Source: AWTP1-18 sp036504515
Lineage (GTDB): Bacteria > Pseudomonadota > Gammaproteobacteria > Burkholderiales > Rhodocyclaceae
Reading direction: 5' to 3'
Assembly (NCBI GenBank): GCA_036504515.1
Contig: DASXVA010000007.1
Coordinates: 62,001 to 126,000, forward strand
Length of the DNA stretch: 64,000 nt
The translations under genes and the position numbers were made by a program. Below, piece after piece: positions 8,175 through 16,960 of the stretch (its first letter is position 1; the number at the start of each line of letters is the position of its first letter). Below the pieces are notes generated by a model. The model worked only from the letters and a program-made list of their open reading frames with translations. It searched no databases and was not told the origin of the DNA.

Positions 8175-10010
8175 ATGGAAGAATGGGTTGGCGGCCTCTG
8201 GGACCGATACATTACTCGGGCAGCAGTCAGGGAACACGCGGCAGCGGCGGTGAGCCTGAAGGAAATGGAAAAGACCCTGGGCATGATGTTTCGTGCCCTG
8301 GGGGGCGACCCTGGCTTGCGGGTGCAGAACGCGGTCGCCGAGCGACACGGTGCTCGCCGGGCTTTTTTACAACGGGTTGCCGGAACCGGTTTCAAGGTCC
8401 AGCAGGCGGGGGTGGATGGCGACAATCTGCGTCTGCCTGAACGCATCGCTTTGTTTGCCAAGACTGAACTCAACCGCGATCTCTATCTCTGGTTGGCGGC
8501 ATTGGCCGCCCATGACGTGCCCAATGGCGACGAGTGGATCGTTCGCAATCAACGGGCGACGGTGGTGACCTTGCACCGCTATCCAGGATTGACACAGCGT
8601 TACCAAGGGTTGGTCAGCGCCGCCCTTGCTCTGCGGCGGGAGCCGGACGCCATGCCCGCCGACGAGGCGGCCCGGGAACAGGCCCTGCGGGATGCACTGC
8701 TGACGCCGGGCAGCATCCGTACACTGCCACCGCTGCAGAACAAAAATGGGCAGGCACTGCAACCGGTTCCTTTATGGCTTTATCCCCTGGCAACGGCAAT
8801 AGGGGCGCCGCGGCGTTTGCAGCACCAGGAGGCGGCAGAGGGGGCGGCGACGGAGGAGTCCGGGGATCGCCACAAGGCGGAACAGACTGAAATGCCGACG
8901 GAGAAAAACGGCATCCTGTTCATGTTCCGCGCCGAAAGTCTTCTCACCTGGGCGGAATACGTGAAGGTGAATCGCAGCCTGGATGACGAGCCGGATGGTA
9001 ATGCCGCCAAGGCAGCCAAGGATATGGACAAACTGAGCGTGGCCCAGGATGGCGAACGGGTCGCTTCACGGGTCCGCTTCGATCTGGACCTGCCCTCCGC
9101 AGCCGAAGACGATCTGCCTTTAGGGCCCGGTATTCCGCTACCGGAATGGGACTACCGCAGCCAGATCCTTAAACCGGACTATTGTCGTCTGCAGCCCGTG
9201 GCATCGCGGCAGGCGGAGGCGGCTGAACTGCCCGCGCATTTGCGCTCCCACGCCCGTCGCCTGCGTAGCCAGTTTGCTGCCCTGGCGCCGACACGCCGCT
9301 GGCTCAAGGCCCAGCCCGATGGCGTCGAGCCCGACATTGATGCCTGGGTGCGTCGTCAGGCGGATCGTCAGGCGGGGGCAGCTGATGGCCTGGATAGCGT
9401 TTATCTGACCCAGGTGCAGCAGGAGCGGGATCTGGCCTGTTTGGCCTTGGCCGATCTTTCCCTTTCCACCGATGCCTGGGCGTCAAATGAACAGAAGGTG
9501 ATCGACGTAATCCGCGACAGCCTGATGCTGTTTGCCGAAGCCCTCAGTGCCACGGGGGACCGCTTTTCCCTGTGCGGATTTTCCTCCCTCAAACGGGGGC
9601 AGGTGCGTTTCCACGAATTGAAAGCTTTTGATCGACCCTACGACGCTGATGCCCGGGGACGGGTGCAGGCCATCAAGCCTGGCTATTACACCCGGCTGGG
9701 TGCTGCCATTCGTCACAGCACCGACATCCTGTCGCGGCAACCCAGTCGCCAGCGACTGCTGTTGATTCTTTCCGATGGCAAACCCCATGACCTGGATTTG
9801 TACGAAGGCCGCTACGGGATTGAAGACACCCGCATGAGCATCCTCGAAGCCCGGGAAAAGGGCATCCGCGCCTTCTGCATCACCATTGACAAGGAAGGGG
9901 CCAGTTATCTGCCTCATGTTTTTGGTGCAACGGGCTATACCTTGCTGCGCCGCCCCGAAGACCTGACGACCCAATTACCCATGCTTTATGCGCAACTGAC
10001 AAGGGACTAG
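8175..10010 (+). CDS. norD: NorD, von Willebrand factor A domain protein for NO reductase activation
   Basis: Cytoplasmic partner of NorQ needed to activate cNOR. The product is 611 residues. The C-terminal third is a VWA domain with the MIDAS motif DLSLST around residue 420, a second metal-contact region SLCGFSS, and LLILSDGKPHD. The N-terminal half is helical and charged, with a low-complexity acidic/Ala-rich linker around residue 220-240. The ATG at 8175 follows an AGGGAGCGA ribosome site 12 bp after the FeS gene. It is the last gene of the nor accessory operon. Confidence 0.93.
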   Translation: MEEWVGGLWDRYITRAAVREHAAAAVSLKEMEKTLGMMFRALGGDPGLRVQNAVAERHGARRAFLQRVAGTGFKVQQAGVDGDNLRLPERIALFAKTELNRDLYLWLAALAAHDVPNGDEWIVRNQRATVVTLHRYPGLTQRYQGLVSAALALRREPDAMPADEAAREQALRDALLTPGSIRTLPPLQNKNGQALQPVPLWLYPLATAIGAPRRLQHQEAAEGAATEESGDRHKAEQTEMPTEKNGILFMFRAESLLTWAEYVKVNRSLDDEPDGNAAKAAKDMDKLSVAQDGERVASRVRFDLDLPSAAEDDLPLGPGIPLPEWDYRSQILKPDYCRLQPVASRQAEAAELPAHLRSHARRLRSQFAALAPTRRWLKAQPDGVEPDIDAWVRRQADRQAGAADGLDSVYLTQVQQERDLACLALADLSLSTDAWASNEQKVIDVIRDSLMLFAEALSATGDRFSLCGFSSLKRGQVRFHELKAFDRPYDADARGRVQAIKPGYYTRLGAAIRHSTDILSRQPSRQRLLLILSDGKPHDLDLYEGRYGIEDTRMSILEAREKGIRAFCITIDKEGASYLPHVFGATGYTLLRRPEDLTTQLPMLYAQLTRD

Positions 10011-10106
10011 TCGATACCGTTAGCACAACCCTCCGGTAAATGCGGAAACCCTATTCGCATTAATGCCAACTGCAGCCGCTAATCGCGGCAAGCGTCAATA
10101 GCAAAG

Positions 10107-10140
10107 TGTCCCGGAATTTTCATTATTCAATTCCGGGACA
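10107..10140. terminator. Perfect 11-bp inverted repeat between norD and the chemoreceptor gene
   Basis: TGTCCCGGAAT at 10107-10117 pairs with ATTCCGGGACA at 10130-10140 across a 12-nt loop. It lies about 100 bp after norD and 65 bp before the chemoreceptor start. There is no T run after the stem, so it may be a weak terminator, an attenuator or an operator. Confidence 0.5.
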
Positions 10141-10204
10141 AGCGTATTCTGAAAACATTAGTTGAAACCGAAAGCAAGTTACCCGGTTTCAGGAAGGCCA
10201 AATC

Positions 10205-12187
10205 ATGCAACGTTCCACCATCATGCAGCGCTTGGCGCTGCTCGCCGCTGTTCCTCTGATTGCCCTCACCATCGTTTCAGGGATGCAGATATGGCAAGCC
10301 CTGGCAACCTATCGCGATGCCGGACAAACCCAGCGCCTGATGACGCTTTCCGTCAGCATCGGCAATCTTGTCCATACGCTGCAAATCGAGCGGGGGGCGA
10401 CGGCTGGTTTCGTCCAGTCCAAAGGACAGCGCTTCGCCGACATCCTGCCCGGGGCGCGCAGCAAGACGGACGAGCAGTTGCAGAATTTCAAGCAAGAGGT
10501 CATCAAGCTTGACGACCAGGCCTTTCCTTCCCTTGGTAAGGCTCTTGTGATCGCCAACGGCAAGCTGGACGGGCTCAACGATTTACGCCAGCGGGCCAGT
10601 CAGTTTTCGGCGACAGCACAAGATACGACTGCCTATTATTCTTCGACCATCGCTCAATTGGTCGATGCCATTGGCGCCGGTGTCGAATACAACAAGGATG
10701 CCTCCATCTCCCAAAAGCTGATCGCGTATATCGGTTTTGTCCGAGCCAAGGAACAGGCCGGCCGGGAGCGTGCATTGACGACAGCCGTCTATGCGGCGAA
10801 CAAAGTGGAAGCCGCCCAGTTCCGCACCATCCTCGACAGTATCAGTCGGCAGGATGCCCACTTGGCGGACTTCCGCAGTGTCGCCGGGGCCCAGGAACAG
10901 GAATCCTTGGCCACTGTTCTCGCCAGTGCGCCCGCTCAGGAAGTGACACGGATGCGCGGCGTTCTTTTTGAGAAGGCGGCCGAGGGTGGTTTTGATATCG
11001 ACTCTACGGAGTGGTTCAAGGCCATCACGGCCAAAATCAATGCCCTGCATGAAACCGAAAATCTGATCACGGGCAACATCATTGCTGCGGCAACGGCTTT
11101 GCACGATGCCAGCCGCAAGGCACTGGTGGTATTTCTGACTTTGGGTTCATTAGCCATTGTCCTGACCATCGGTGTTTCCCTCTGGGTTGCGCGTAGTGTC
11201 AGCAATCCCTTGCGGGATGCGGTGGCTTTTGCGGAACAGGCCATTGCTCAAAGCGATTTCACCGGCACCATGCCGGAAGGCGGCAGTCTCGAAGTTGCCC
11301 GAACGGCTCAGGCCTTCAATCATTTGATCCACAAGTTCCGGGAAATTATCGCCAGCACCAAGCATTCGAGCGAAAAGATTACAAGCGCGGCCAGAGCCAT
11401 GGCCGACTCCAGTCGGGAAGTCAGCCAAGGTTCCGAGATTCAAGCCAATGCCACGGCATCGGTGGCGGCAGCGGTGGAAGAGGCTTCTGTCAGTGTCAGC
11501 GAAACGGCAGCCAATGCCCAGTCGGCGGCGGCAGTGGTGACCCAGGCCCGGGACGATAGTGAAAACGCCTTGAAAGTCATGCGGGACACGATTGTCCAGA
11601 TGAACGGTATTGCCAAGATCATCGGCGACTCAAGCAGCAATGTTGAACAATTGAACGAAAGCTCCCAGCGGATTGGCGGCATCGTGCAAGTCATTAAAGA
11701 AATTGCCGACCAGACCAATTTGCTGGCCCTCAATGCGGCCATCGAGGCAGCCCGGGCTGGCGAGCAGGGACGCGGGTTTGCTGTCGTGGCGGACGAGGTG
11801 CGTAAACTGGCCGAGCGAACCACCCTGGCAACCAGTGAGATCGCGACGTTGATCGGTACGATCCAATCCGGGATCGGCAATACCGTGACTGCCATGCAGG
11901 AAGCCAACGCGCAGGCCGGGACGAGTCTTGAACTGGTCGGGCGTACGGAAACTGCCTTGCACAAAATCGATCAGGGATCACGGACCGCCGCGTCCAATGT
12001 GGACAGTATTTCCTACGCCCTGACGGAACAGGATACGGCGATCCGCCAAATAGCGATCAGCGTCGAACAGATCGCCGAAATGACCGAGAAAAACAACCGC
12101 GTGAGTGACGGTAACAACCGTACTGCTGCCGACCTGAATGAGCTTTCTGCCCAGTTACGATCAGTGGTAGATCAATACAAGGTGTAA
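10205..12187 (+). CDS. Methyl-accepting chemotaxis protein with NIT (nitrate/nitrite-sensing) domain
   Basis: Chemoreceptor of 660 residues. An N-terminal transmembrane helix (about 10-28) is followed by a large periplasmic helical region (about 45-300) beginning VSIGNLVHTLQIERGATAGF, a hallmark of NIT domains. A second transmembrane segment (about 302-325) is followed by HAMP and a C-terminal MCP signalling domain whose hairpin tip includes IADQTNLLALNAAIEAARAG. The ATG at 10205 has a strong AGGAAGG site. Position between norD and the nir cluster supports nitrate or nitrite as ligand, with taxis as output; ligand identity is inferred. Confidence 0.9.
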   Translation: MQRSTIMQRLALLAAVPLIALTIVSGMQIWQALATYRDAGQTQRLMTLSVSIGNLVHTLQIERGATAGFVQSKGQRFADILPGARSKTDEQLQNFKQEVIKLDDQAFPSLGKALVIANGKLDGLNDLRQRASQFSATAQDTTAYYSSTIAQLVDAIGAGVEYNKDASISQKLIAYIGFVRAKEQAGRERALTTAVYAANKVEAAQFRTILDSISRQDAHLADFRSVAGAQEQESLATVLASAPAQEVTRMRGVLFEKAAEGGFDIDSTEWFKAITAKINALHETENLITGNIIAAATALHDASRKALVVFLTLGSLAIVLTIGVSLWVARSVSNPLRDAVAFAEQAIAQSDFTGTMPEGGSLEVARTAQAFNHLIHKFREIIASTKHSSEKITSAARAMADSSREVSQGSEIQANATASVAAAVEEASVSVSETAANAQSAAAVVTQARDDSENALKVMRDTIVQMNGIAKIIGDSSSNVEQLNESSQRIGGIVQVIKEIADQTNLLALNAAIEAARAGEQGRGFAVVADEVRKLAERTTLATSEIATLIGTIQSGIGNTVTAMQEANAQAGTSLELVGRTETALHKIDQGSRTAASNVDSISYALTEQDTAIRQIAISVEQIAEMTEKNNRVSDGNNRTAADLNELSAQLRSVVDQYKV

Positions 12188-12260
12188 CCCGGTGCTTCGG
12201 TGTGGTTCTCTGGCTCAGTAACAACAGGACTGTTGCCAGCCCAAGGTCTTTGGTGCTGAC

Positions 12261-13208
12261 TCAGAATTTTCGCTGGGTTGATTGCAATTCCCGACCGACC
12301 CAACGGGCAAATTCCTTGCGCGTACAACTTCCTGTGCGGTCGAGTCCGCGACCGTCCACCACCTTGTAAACCACCAAGTCCGCACTGGGGTCATCAGAGC
12401 GGCGCTCATCCACAATCAATCGCACCGCCCATTGCTGCCCTGGTTTGTCGTTGCAGTAATAATGGCCAAGGGCGACGGTGGGCAGTTTTTCATCGGCCTC
12501 CTGCTGGGCGATGATCTGAGCTTGCTGGACGATCTCCTGCAACTCTGCCGAGCTGACATCGATCACCACATTGAGGCGGTCCATGGCCGCTGCAATATGC
12601 GATGGTGAAATACCGGGCTGATTCTTTCCCTGAGGGAGCGCCGGAGCGTAGCGCATCAAACTGGCCGGATAGCGTCGCCAAGGGAAAAACCAGTTGAAGG
12701 CGATCCCCGTCAACAGGATGATTGCGCAATTGATGGCAATGGGGTGGGTCACATAACCGTAGCCCAGAGCATGCAACTCCGGGCCACCGATCACGGCAGC
12801 CAGGGCGGTGGCACCACCGGGAGGATGGATGCAGCGGGTAATGTGCATGGCGCCAATGGCAAGGCCGACGGCCAGTCCGGCTGCGAGGGTTGGCAAGGGA
12901 ACCCATTGATAGCAGGCCACCCCGATGATGGCGGAAATAATATGGCTTGCCAGAACCGCCCAGGGTTGGGCGAAGGGACTGTGGGGCACGGCGAAGATCA
13001 GCACTGCTGTCGCGCCGAAGGATGGTACGATCAGCAGTCCATCCTGGGGCCCGAGCAAGGGCCGTGTCACGAGAATGACCAGGACGATGCTGACCAGGCC
13101 ACCCAGTGTGGCAACAACCTGTTCGTTACTGTGATGCCCTGTTGTCGGGATGCCGAGAAATCGTTGAAGCCGGTGAAATCGGGTTTTCATTGTCGCGATG
13201 AATTTCAT
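12261..13208 (-). CDS. HPP-family integral membrane protein
   Basis: Membrane protein of about 315 residues. It carries the family motif HPPGG near residue 128 (IHPPGGATAL) within four to five transmembrane helices (about 32-180), followed by a soluble C-terminal region of about 120 residues. Plant and cyanobacterial HPP proteins have been linked to nitrite transport; that activity is not shown for this bacterial branch. It ends convergently against the NIT chemoreceptor gene and begins just after nirN on the same strand, so it may be the last gene of the nir operon. The start is uncertain: GTG 13265, ATG 13208 or ATG 13190. Confidence 0.82.
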   Translation of the reverse strand: MKFIATMKTRFHRLQRFLGIPTTGHHSNEQVVATLGGLVSIVLVILVTRPLLGPQDGLLIVPSFGATAVLIFAVPHSPFAQPWAVLASHIISAIIGVACYQWVPLPTLAAGLAVGLAIGAMHITRCIHPPGGATALAAVIGGPELHALGYGYVTHPIAINCAIILLTGIAFNWFFPWRRYPASLMRYAPALPQGKNQPGISPSHIAAAMDRLNVVIDVSSAELQEIVQQAQIIAQQEADEKLPTVALGHYYCNDKPGQQWAVRLIVDERRSDDPSADLVVYKVVDGRGLDRTGSCTRKEFARWVGRELQSTQRKF

Positions 13209-13274
13209 GGGAATGGCAGACAGGATATCGCTGTCTCCACCATCGTTGCTGCGCCCCCAAGTCACATTCCGTGC

Positions 13275-14837
13275 TTAATGGCTTGTACCCTCGGAACGGT
13301 TGATTTTGTTCCAGACGTTGTACTTGCCCACGGGCTTGTTCATGGGGATGCGTTTCACTTCTTCCAGGGTGCGGGCGTCATACACGATCAGGGCGCCGTC
13401 GGTTTCCCACAGGCTGGCAAGGGCGTAGCGGCCATCCTTGGTGAATTCCACGTGGGCCAAAGTCTTGCCGGGTACCGGGCGCAGTTCTTTAACGACTTCC
13501 AGCGTTTCCTTGTCGATGACTTGGAGTGTGTCCTTGAATTCCTTACTCATCATGGAATCGACAAAAGCGTAGCGGCTATTTTCGTGGCTACGCAAAAAGA
13601 AGCCGGGGCCCCGGGTGGGAATGGTCTTCAGCACCTGCCACGTAGCCAGGTCGATCACGGTAACGGCGGCCGCCTTGAGATCGGTGGTGGCCATGACGGT
13701 ACGACCTTGCCATTTCCAGGTGATGCCCGATCCCAGGTGCGGCATGCCGGGCAAGGCCAGGTCGGCAATCTTGCTGCGGGCATCCAGGTTCACCACCTGT
13801 CCCTTGCCTTCCCGGGACGTACCCATCACATTGCGGTATTCCTGATCGAAGAAAAAGTCATCCAGTACATCTTCCAGTGGCGCACGGCGGGGATTGAGGA
13901 AGCCCGGTTTGGCAATGGCTTCGCCCATCTTGTAGTCATGGACATAACCGTCAAAGATGGGAGGAGCTTTTTCGTCGTAGCTGATTTCCCAGAGTTCGGG
14001 CATGTCTTTCATGGCAGCAACGAAACTGTGGCGCGGCTCGGCGGTGTAGACGGCAGAAACCCGGGACAACTTGGTGCCATCCAGACTCTTGGCTTCCAGT
14101 GTCTTCACCAGATTCAGGTCACTATCCAGCAACACCAGATTGCGGGGCAGGTAATTGGCGGCAATGACATAGCGGCCATCGCCGGAGACGGCCGCATTGC
14201 GGGTATTGATGCCGACGCGAACCTCGGCAATGATCTTCAGATTCCACAAATCGAATTTGGTCAGCCATCCATCCCGGGAGGCGAAGTACACATAGCGGCC
14301 ATCCGGCGAAAACTTCGGGCCACCGTGAAGGGCATAGTGGGAGGAAAAACGGTAGATGGGCATCAGCTTGTCGCCGTCCAGAATGGAGACATGATGGTCG
14401 CCCCCTTCCACCACTACGAACAGATTGAGTGGATCGGCCTTGAAGATGGGTTTCTTGCTCAGGGTTTTGGGATCGGTAACCTGCACCCGAGAGGCGACGA
14501 TGTCTTTATCCCCCCAGGCTGGTGGCGGCGTGACGGGGGAGTAAATCCAGTCCACCAGGCTCGCGATCTCCTCGGCTTTCAAGGTAGCGGCAAAGGCGGG
14601 CATCTGGGTTGCAACACGGCCTTCGCTGACGGTCTTGACGGCTTCCGCCTTGCGCAGACGTTCCAGGTTTTCCGGGAAAAGCGCCGGGCCCATGGCACCC
14701 AGCCGATCAGCCCCATGGCATTGGGCGCAGTGCGTAGAGAACAAGGCAGGGGCGGGTATTGCATCGGCGGCTGTTGCCTGGCTTATGGACAGCAACAGTG
14801 TCGCGATTGTGGCGAGGGGATAGAGGATGGATTTCAT
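13275..14837 (-). CDS. nirN: NirN, c-type cytochrome with d1-binding propeller (dihydro-heme d1 dehydrogenase)
   Basis: Periplasmic NirS paralogue of 520 residues. The signal peptide ends near ATAADA (residue 25). The heme c motif CAQCH is at 37-41, followed by a cytochrome c fold and an eight-bladed propeller like the d1 domain of NirS. In Pseudomonas aeruginosa NirN oxidises dihydro-heme d1 to heme d1, the last step of cofactor synthesis. The start overlaps the nirJ stop as ATGA. NirS itself lies at the other end of the operon, and the shorter cytochrome region plus operon position favour NirN. Confidence 0.92.
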   Translation of the reverse strand: MKSILYPLATIATLLLSISQATAADAIPAPALFSTHCAQCHGADRLGAMGPALFPENLERLRKAEAVKTVSEGRVATQMPAFAATLKAEEIASLVDWIYSPVTPPPAWGDKDIVASRVQVTDPKTLSKKPIFKADPLNLFVVVEGGDHHVSILDGDKLMPIYRFSSHYALHGGPKFSPDGRYVYFASRDGWLTKFDLWNLKIIAEVRVGINTRNAAVSGDGRYVIAANYLPRNLVLLDSDLNLVKTLEAKSLDGTKLSRVSAVYTAEPRHSFVAAMKDMPELWEISYDEKAPPIFDGYVHDYKMGEAIAKPGFLNPRRAPLEDVLDDFFFDQEYRNVMGTSREGKGQVVNLDARSKIADLALPGMPHLGSGITWKWQGRTVMATTDLKAAAVTVIDLATWQVLKTIPTRGPGFFLRSHENSRYAFVDSMMSKEFKDTLQVIDKETLEVVKELRPVPGKTLAHVEFTKDGRYALASLWETDGALIVYDARTLEEVKRIPMNKPVGKYNVWNKINRSEGTSH

Positions 14838-15973
14838 ATTGCGATCTCTTCGTCACTCAAGTAACAAGCCGGGTCTTCACCCCAGACATCGCCGCCACCC
14901 TGTTCAGCCCGGACGCGGGAGCTGCCGTTGCAGATGGGCAGGTAGCGGCAAGTGCCACAACGACCACCCACTGCCCTGGGGTGCTGGCGCAGCCCCGCGA
15001 TCAGGGGATTCGACAAGTCACTCCAGATGGCAGAGAAGGGCTGTTGCCGGACATTGCCAAGAGGAACGTGCCACCACATGGTGTCTGGGTGCACGATGCC
15101 GAGGTTGTCGATATTGGCCACGTTCACGCCACTGGCATTGCCACCCCACTGGCGCAGCTTGGCTTCGATATGGTCAGCCTGTTGGGGAAAACGATTACGA
15201 ACCCAGTTGAGAAAATAGGGGCCATCCGCATCCTGATTGCCCGTGGTGAAATCCATTTCGCGGCCGGCACTGTGGTCTTGCCAGCAATGGTCGAACAGCT
15301 TGTCCATGGCTGCCCGGGTAGTGAGGTGGGCGGCATCGGTCTTGCGATTCTTGTTGCCGCGTCCGGCGTAGTTGAGGTGGGAAAAATAGAAACGGGGAAT
15401 GCCTTCATCCCGCACCAGCTGCAACAGCGGGTCCAGGTCGTGGGCGTTCTCTTCGGTCATGGTGTAGCGCACCCCGACCTTGAGGCCCCGGTCACGGCAA
15501 AGACGCATCCCGGCAAGGGACGCAACAAAGGCGCCTTCCTTGCGGCGAAACCGGTCATGGGTGCCCTTAATGCCATCCAGGCTGATACCGACGTAGTCAA
15601 AGCCGATGTCGGCAATGGCGTCGATATTGCGCTCGTCAATCAAGGTGCCGTTAGAGGAGAGAGCGGTGTAGAACCCCATCGCCTTGGAGCGACGGGCAAT
15701 GTCGAAAATATCCGGACGCAACAGGGGTTCACCGCCAGAGAGGATCAGCACCGGCACCTTGAAGGCCTTGAGGTCGTCCATCACCTTGAACACTTCATCG
15801 GTGGACAGCTCGCCCTTGAAGTCGGTGTCGGCTGAAATGGAATAGCAATGGCGGCAGGTCAGGTTGCAGCGGCGGATCAGGTTCCAGATCACCACCGGGC
15901 CGGGAGCATTGCGGCGGGGGACGACAGGGGTCGGGTCGGTGATTTCGCGGATGAATTGGGAAATGCGGAACAT
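14834..15973 (-). CDS. nirJ: NirJ, radical SAM heme d1 biosynthesis protein
   Basis: Radical SAM enzyme of 379 residues that replaces two propionate side chains with keto groups on the d1 precursor. The SAM-cluster motif CNLTCRHC is at residues 36-43. A C-terminal SPASM-like cysteine group CGTCRYLPIC plus a late Cys in DPACYLSDEE can hold an auxiliary [4Fe-4S] cluster. It sits between nirH (17 bp gap) and nirN (4 bp overlap). Confidence 0.95.
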   Translation of the reverse strand: MFRISQFIREITDPTPVVPRRNAPGPVVIWNLIRRCNLTCRHCYSISADTDFKGELSTDEVFKVMDDLKAFKVPVLILSGGEPLLRPDIFDIARRSKAMGFYTALSSNGTLIDERNIDAIADIGFDYVGISLDGIKGTHDRFRRKEGAFVASLAGMRLCRDRGLKVGVRYTMTEENAHDLDPLLQLVRDEGIPRFYFSHLNYAGRGNKNRKTDAAHLTTRAAMDKLFDHCWQDHSAGREMDFTTGNQDADGPYFLNWVRNRFPQQADHIEAKLRQWGGNASGVNVANIDNLGIVHPDTMWWHVPLGNVRQQPFSAIWSDLSNPLIAGLRQHPRAVGGRCGTCRYLPICNGSSRVRAEQGGGDVWGEDPACYLSDEEIAI

Positions 15974-15989
15974 AGGAAGGGGAGTCAGG

Positions 15990-16496
15990 TTAGCCGGCGA
16001 TACGAAGGCCGGTCTTTTTCAGAATGCGGGTGGAGTAGAGAATGTCCCGGGCGCGACAGGCCCCGGGATACTCTGCTTCCAACAGGGTGGCGATGGCGTC
16101 TACTTGGGCACTGACTTCTTCGCGGCTGTGGCCGTGCACCATGGCGAACAGGTTGTAGTTCCAATAGGGTTCGTGACGAGGGCGACGGTAACAGTGGGTG
16201 ACGGCTTCCATTTGCCCCACCCGCTCGCCGATGACATCCACCACGGCATCGTTGATGTCCCACACGCTCATGCCATTGGCCGTGTAGCCGATGGCGTAGT
16301 GGTTCGGCACGACACCGATGCGGCGGATGGCACCCCGTTCCAGCAGGGCGGAAATTCGCGCCATGACTTCCTCGGCAGGCAAGGCCAGTTGCTCGGCTAT
16401 GTGCCGGTAAGGTTCCGGCACCAGGGGCAGACCGTTCTGGGTCGCAAGCACCAGGCGGCGGTCTACATCGTCAAGCTGAGGGGCTGGCCGGTTCAT
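15990..16496 (-). CDS. nirH: NirH, siroheme decarboxylase subunit (Lrp/AsnC-like)
   Basis: Protein of 168 residues with an N-terminal winged-helix (about 10-70) and a C-terminal Lrp-like RAM domain, as in siroheme decarboxylases that convert siroheme to 12,18-didecarboxysiroheme. The segment GAIRRIGVVPNHYAIGY is typical of the NirH/NirL half of the family. The start overlaps the nirG stop as ATGA. It probably acts in a complex with NirG and NirDL rather than as a transcription factor. Confidence 0.9.
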   Translation of the reverse strand: MNRPAPQLDDVDRRLVLATQNGLPLVPEPYRHIAEQLALPAEEVMARISALLERGAIRRIGVVPNHYAIGYTANGMSVWDINDAVVDVIGERVGQMEAVTHCYRRPRHEPYWNYNLFAMVHGHSREEVSAQVDAIATLLEAEYPGACRARDILYSTRILKKTGLRIAG

Positions 16497-16960
16497 GCTT
16501 TCAGCCTCATGTCGACAAAGAATTCTTTCTCTTTAGGGAAAAGAAAGACCGGCAATCCGGTGGCGGTTTCAATGCCAAGGGCTGCCTGATTGATGCCGTC
16601 GGGGATTTCCGTAGCCAGGACGAACCACATATTGAGTTCATGTTCGCGGCGATAGTTATGGGCCACCTGGGGGAAGGTATTCACGGTTTCGGTGACGGCA
16701 TCGTAACGATCTTCCGGAACAGCCATTGCCGCCAGACAGAAGGCTCCCCCCATACGCTCGATCTGGAACATCGGACCGAAGCGGGTCAGGATGCCGTCGG
16801 CGAGCATCCGTTCGACGCGGCTGATCAAGTCTTTTTCTTCCAGCCCCAGGGGTTTTGCCGCGACAGCGTAGGGATGCTCGCAGACAGGAAAGCCACCTTG
16901 CAGGGCATTGATGATGGCCCGGTCGGTAGCGTCCAGGGACGGTAATGCGCGGTCATTCAT
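16493..16960 (-). CDS. nirG: NirG, siroheme decarboxylase subunit (Lrp/AsnC-like)
   Basis: Protein of 155 residues of the Lrp-like siroheme decarboxylase family. LTRFGPMFQIERMGG and NYRREHELNMWFV match the NirG/NirD half, including the His/Arg-rich stretch near the active site. It overlaps nirDL by 8 bp and nirH by 4 bp. Its first codons (MNDRA) nearly repeat those of nirDL (MNDRS), consistent with paralogy. Confidence 0.9.
   Translation of the reverse strand: MNDRALPSLDATDRAIINALQGGFPVCEHPYAVAAKPLGLEEKDLISRVERMLADGILTRFGPMFQIERMGGAFCLAAMAVPEDRYDAVTETVNTFPQVAHNYRREHELNMWFVLATEIPDGINQAALGIETATGLPVFLFPKEKEFFVDMRLKA

Noticed and set aside
13275..14837. Second nirS copy
   Set aside because: Operon position, shorter cytochrome part and start coupled to nirJ fit NirN.
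12744..14864. Long plus-strand ORF of 706 codons
   Set aside because: It is antisense to the HPP gene and nirN; its composition is typical of a shadow frame in GC-rich DNA.
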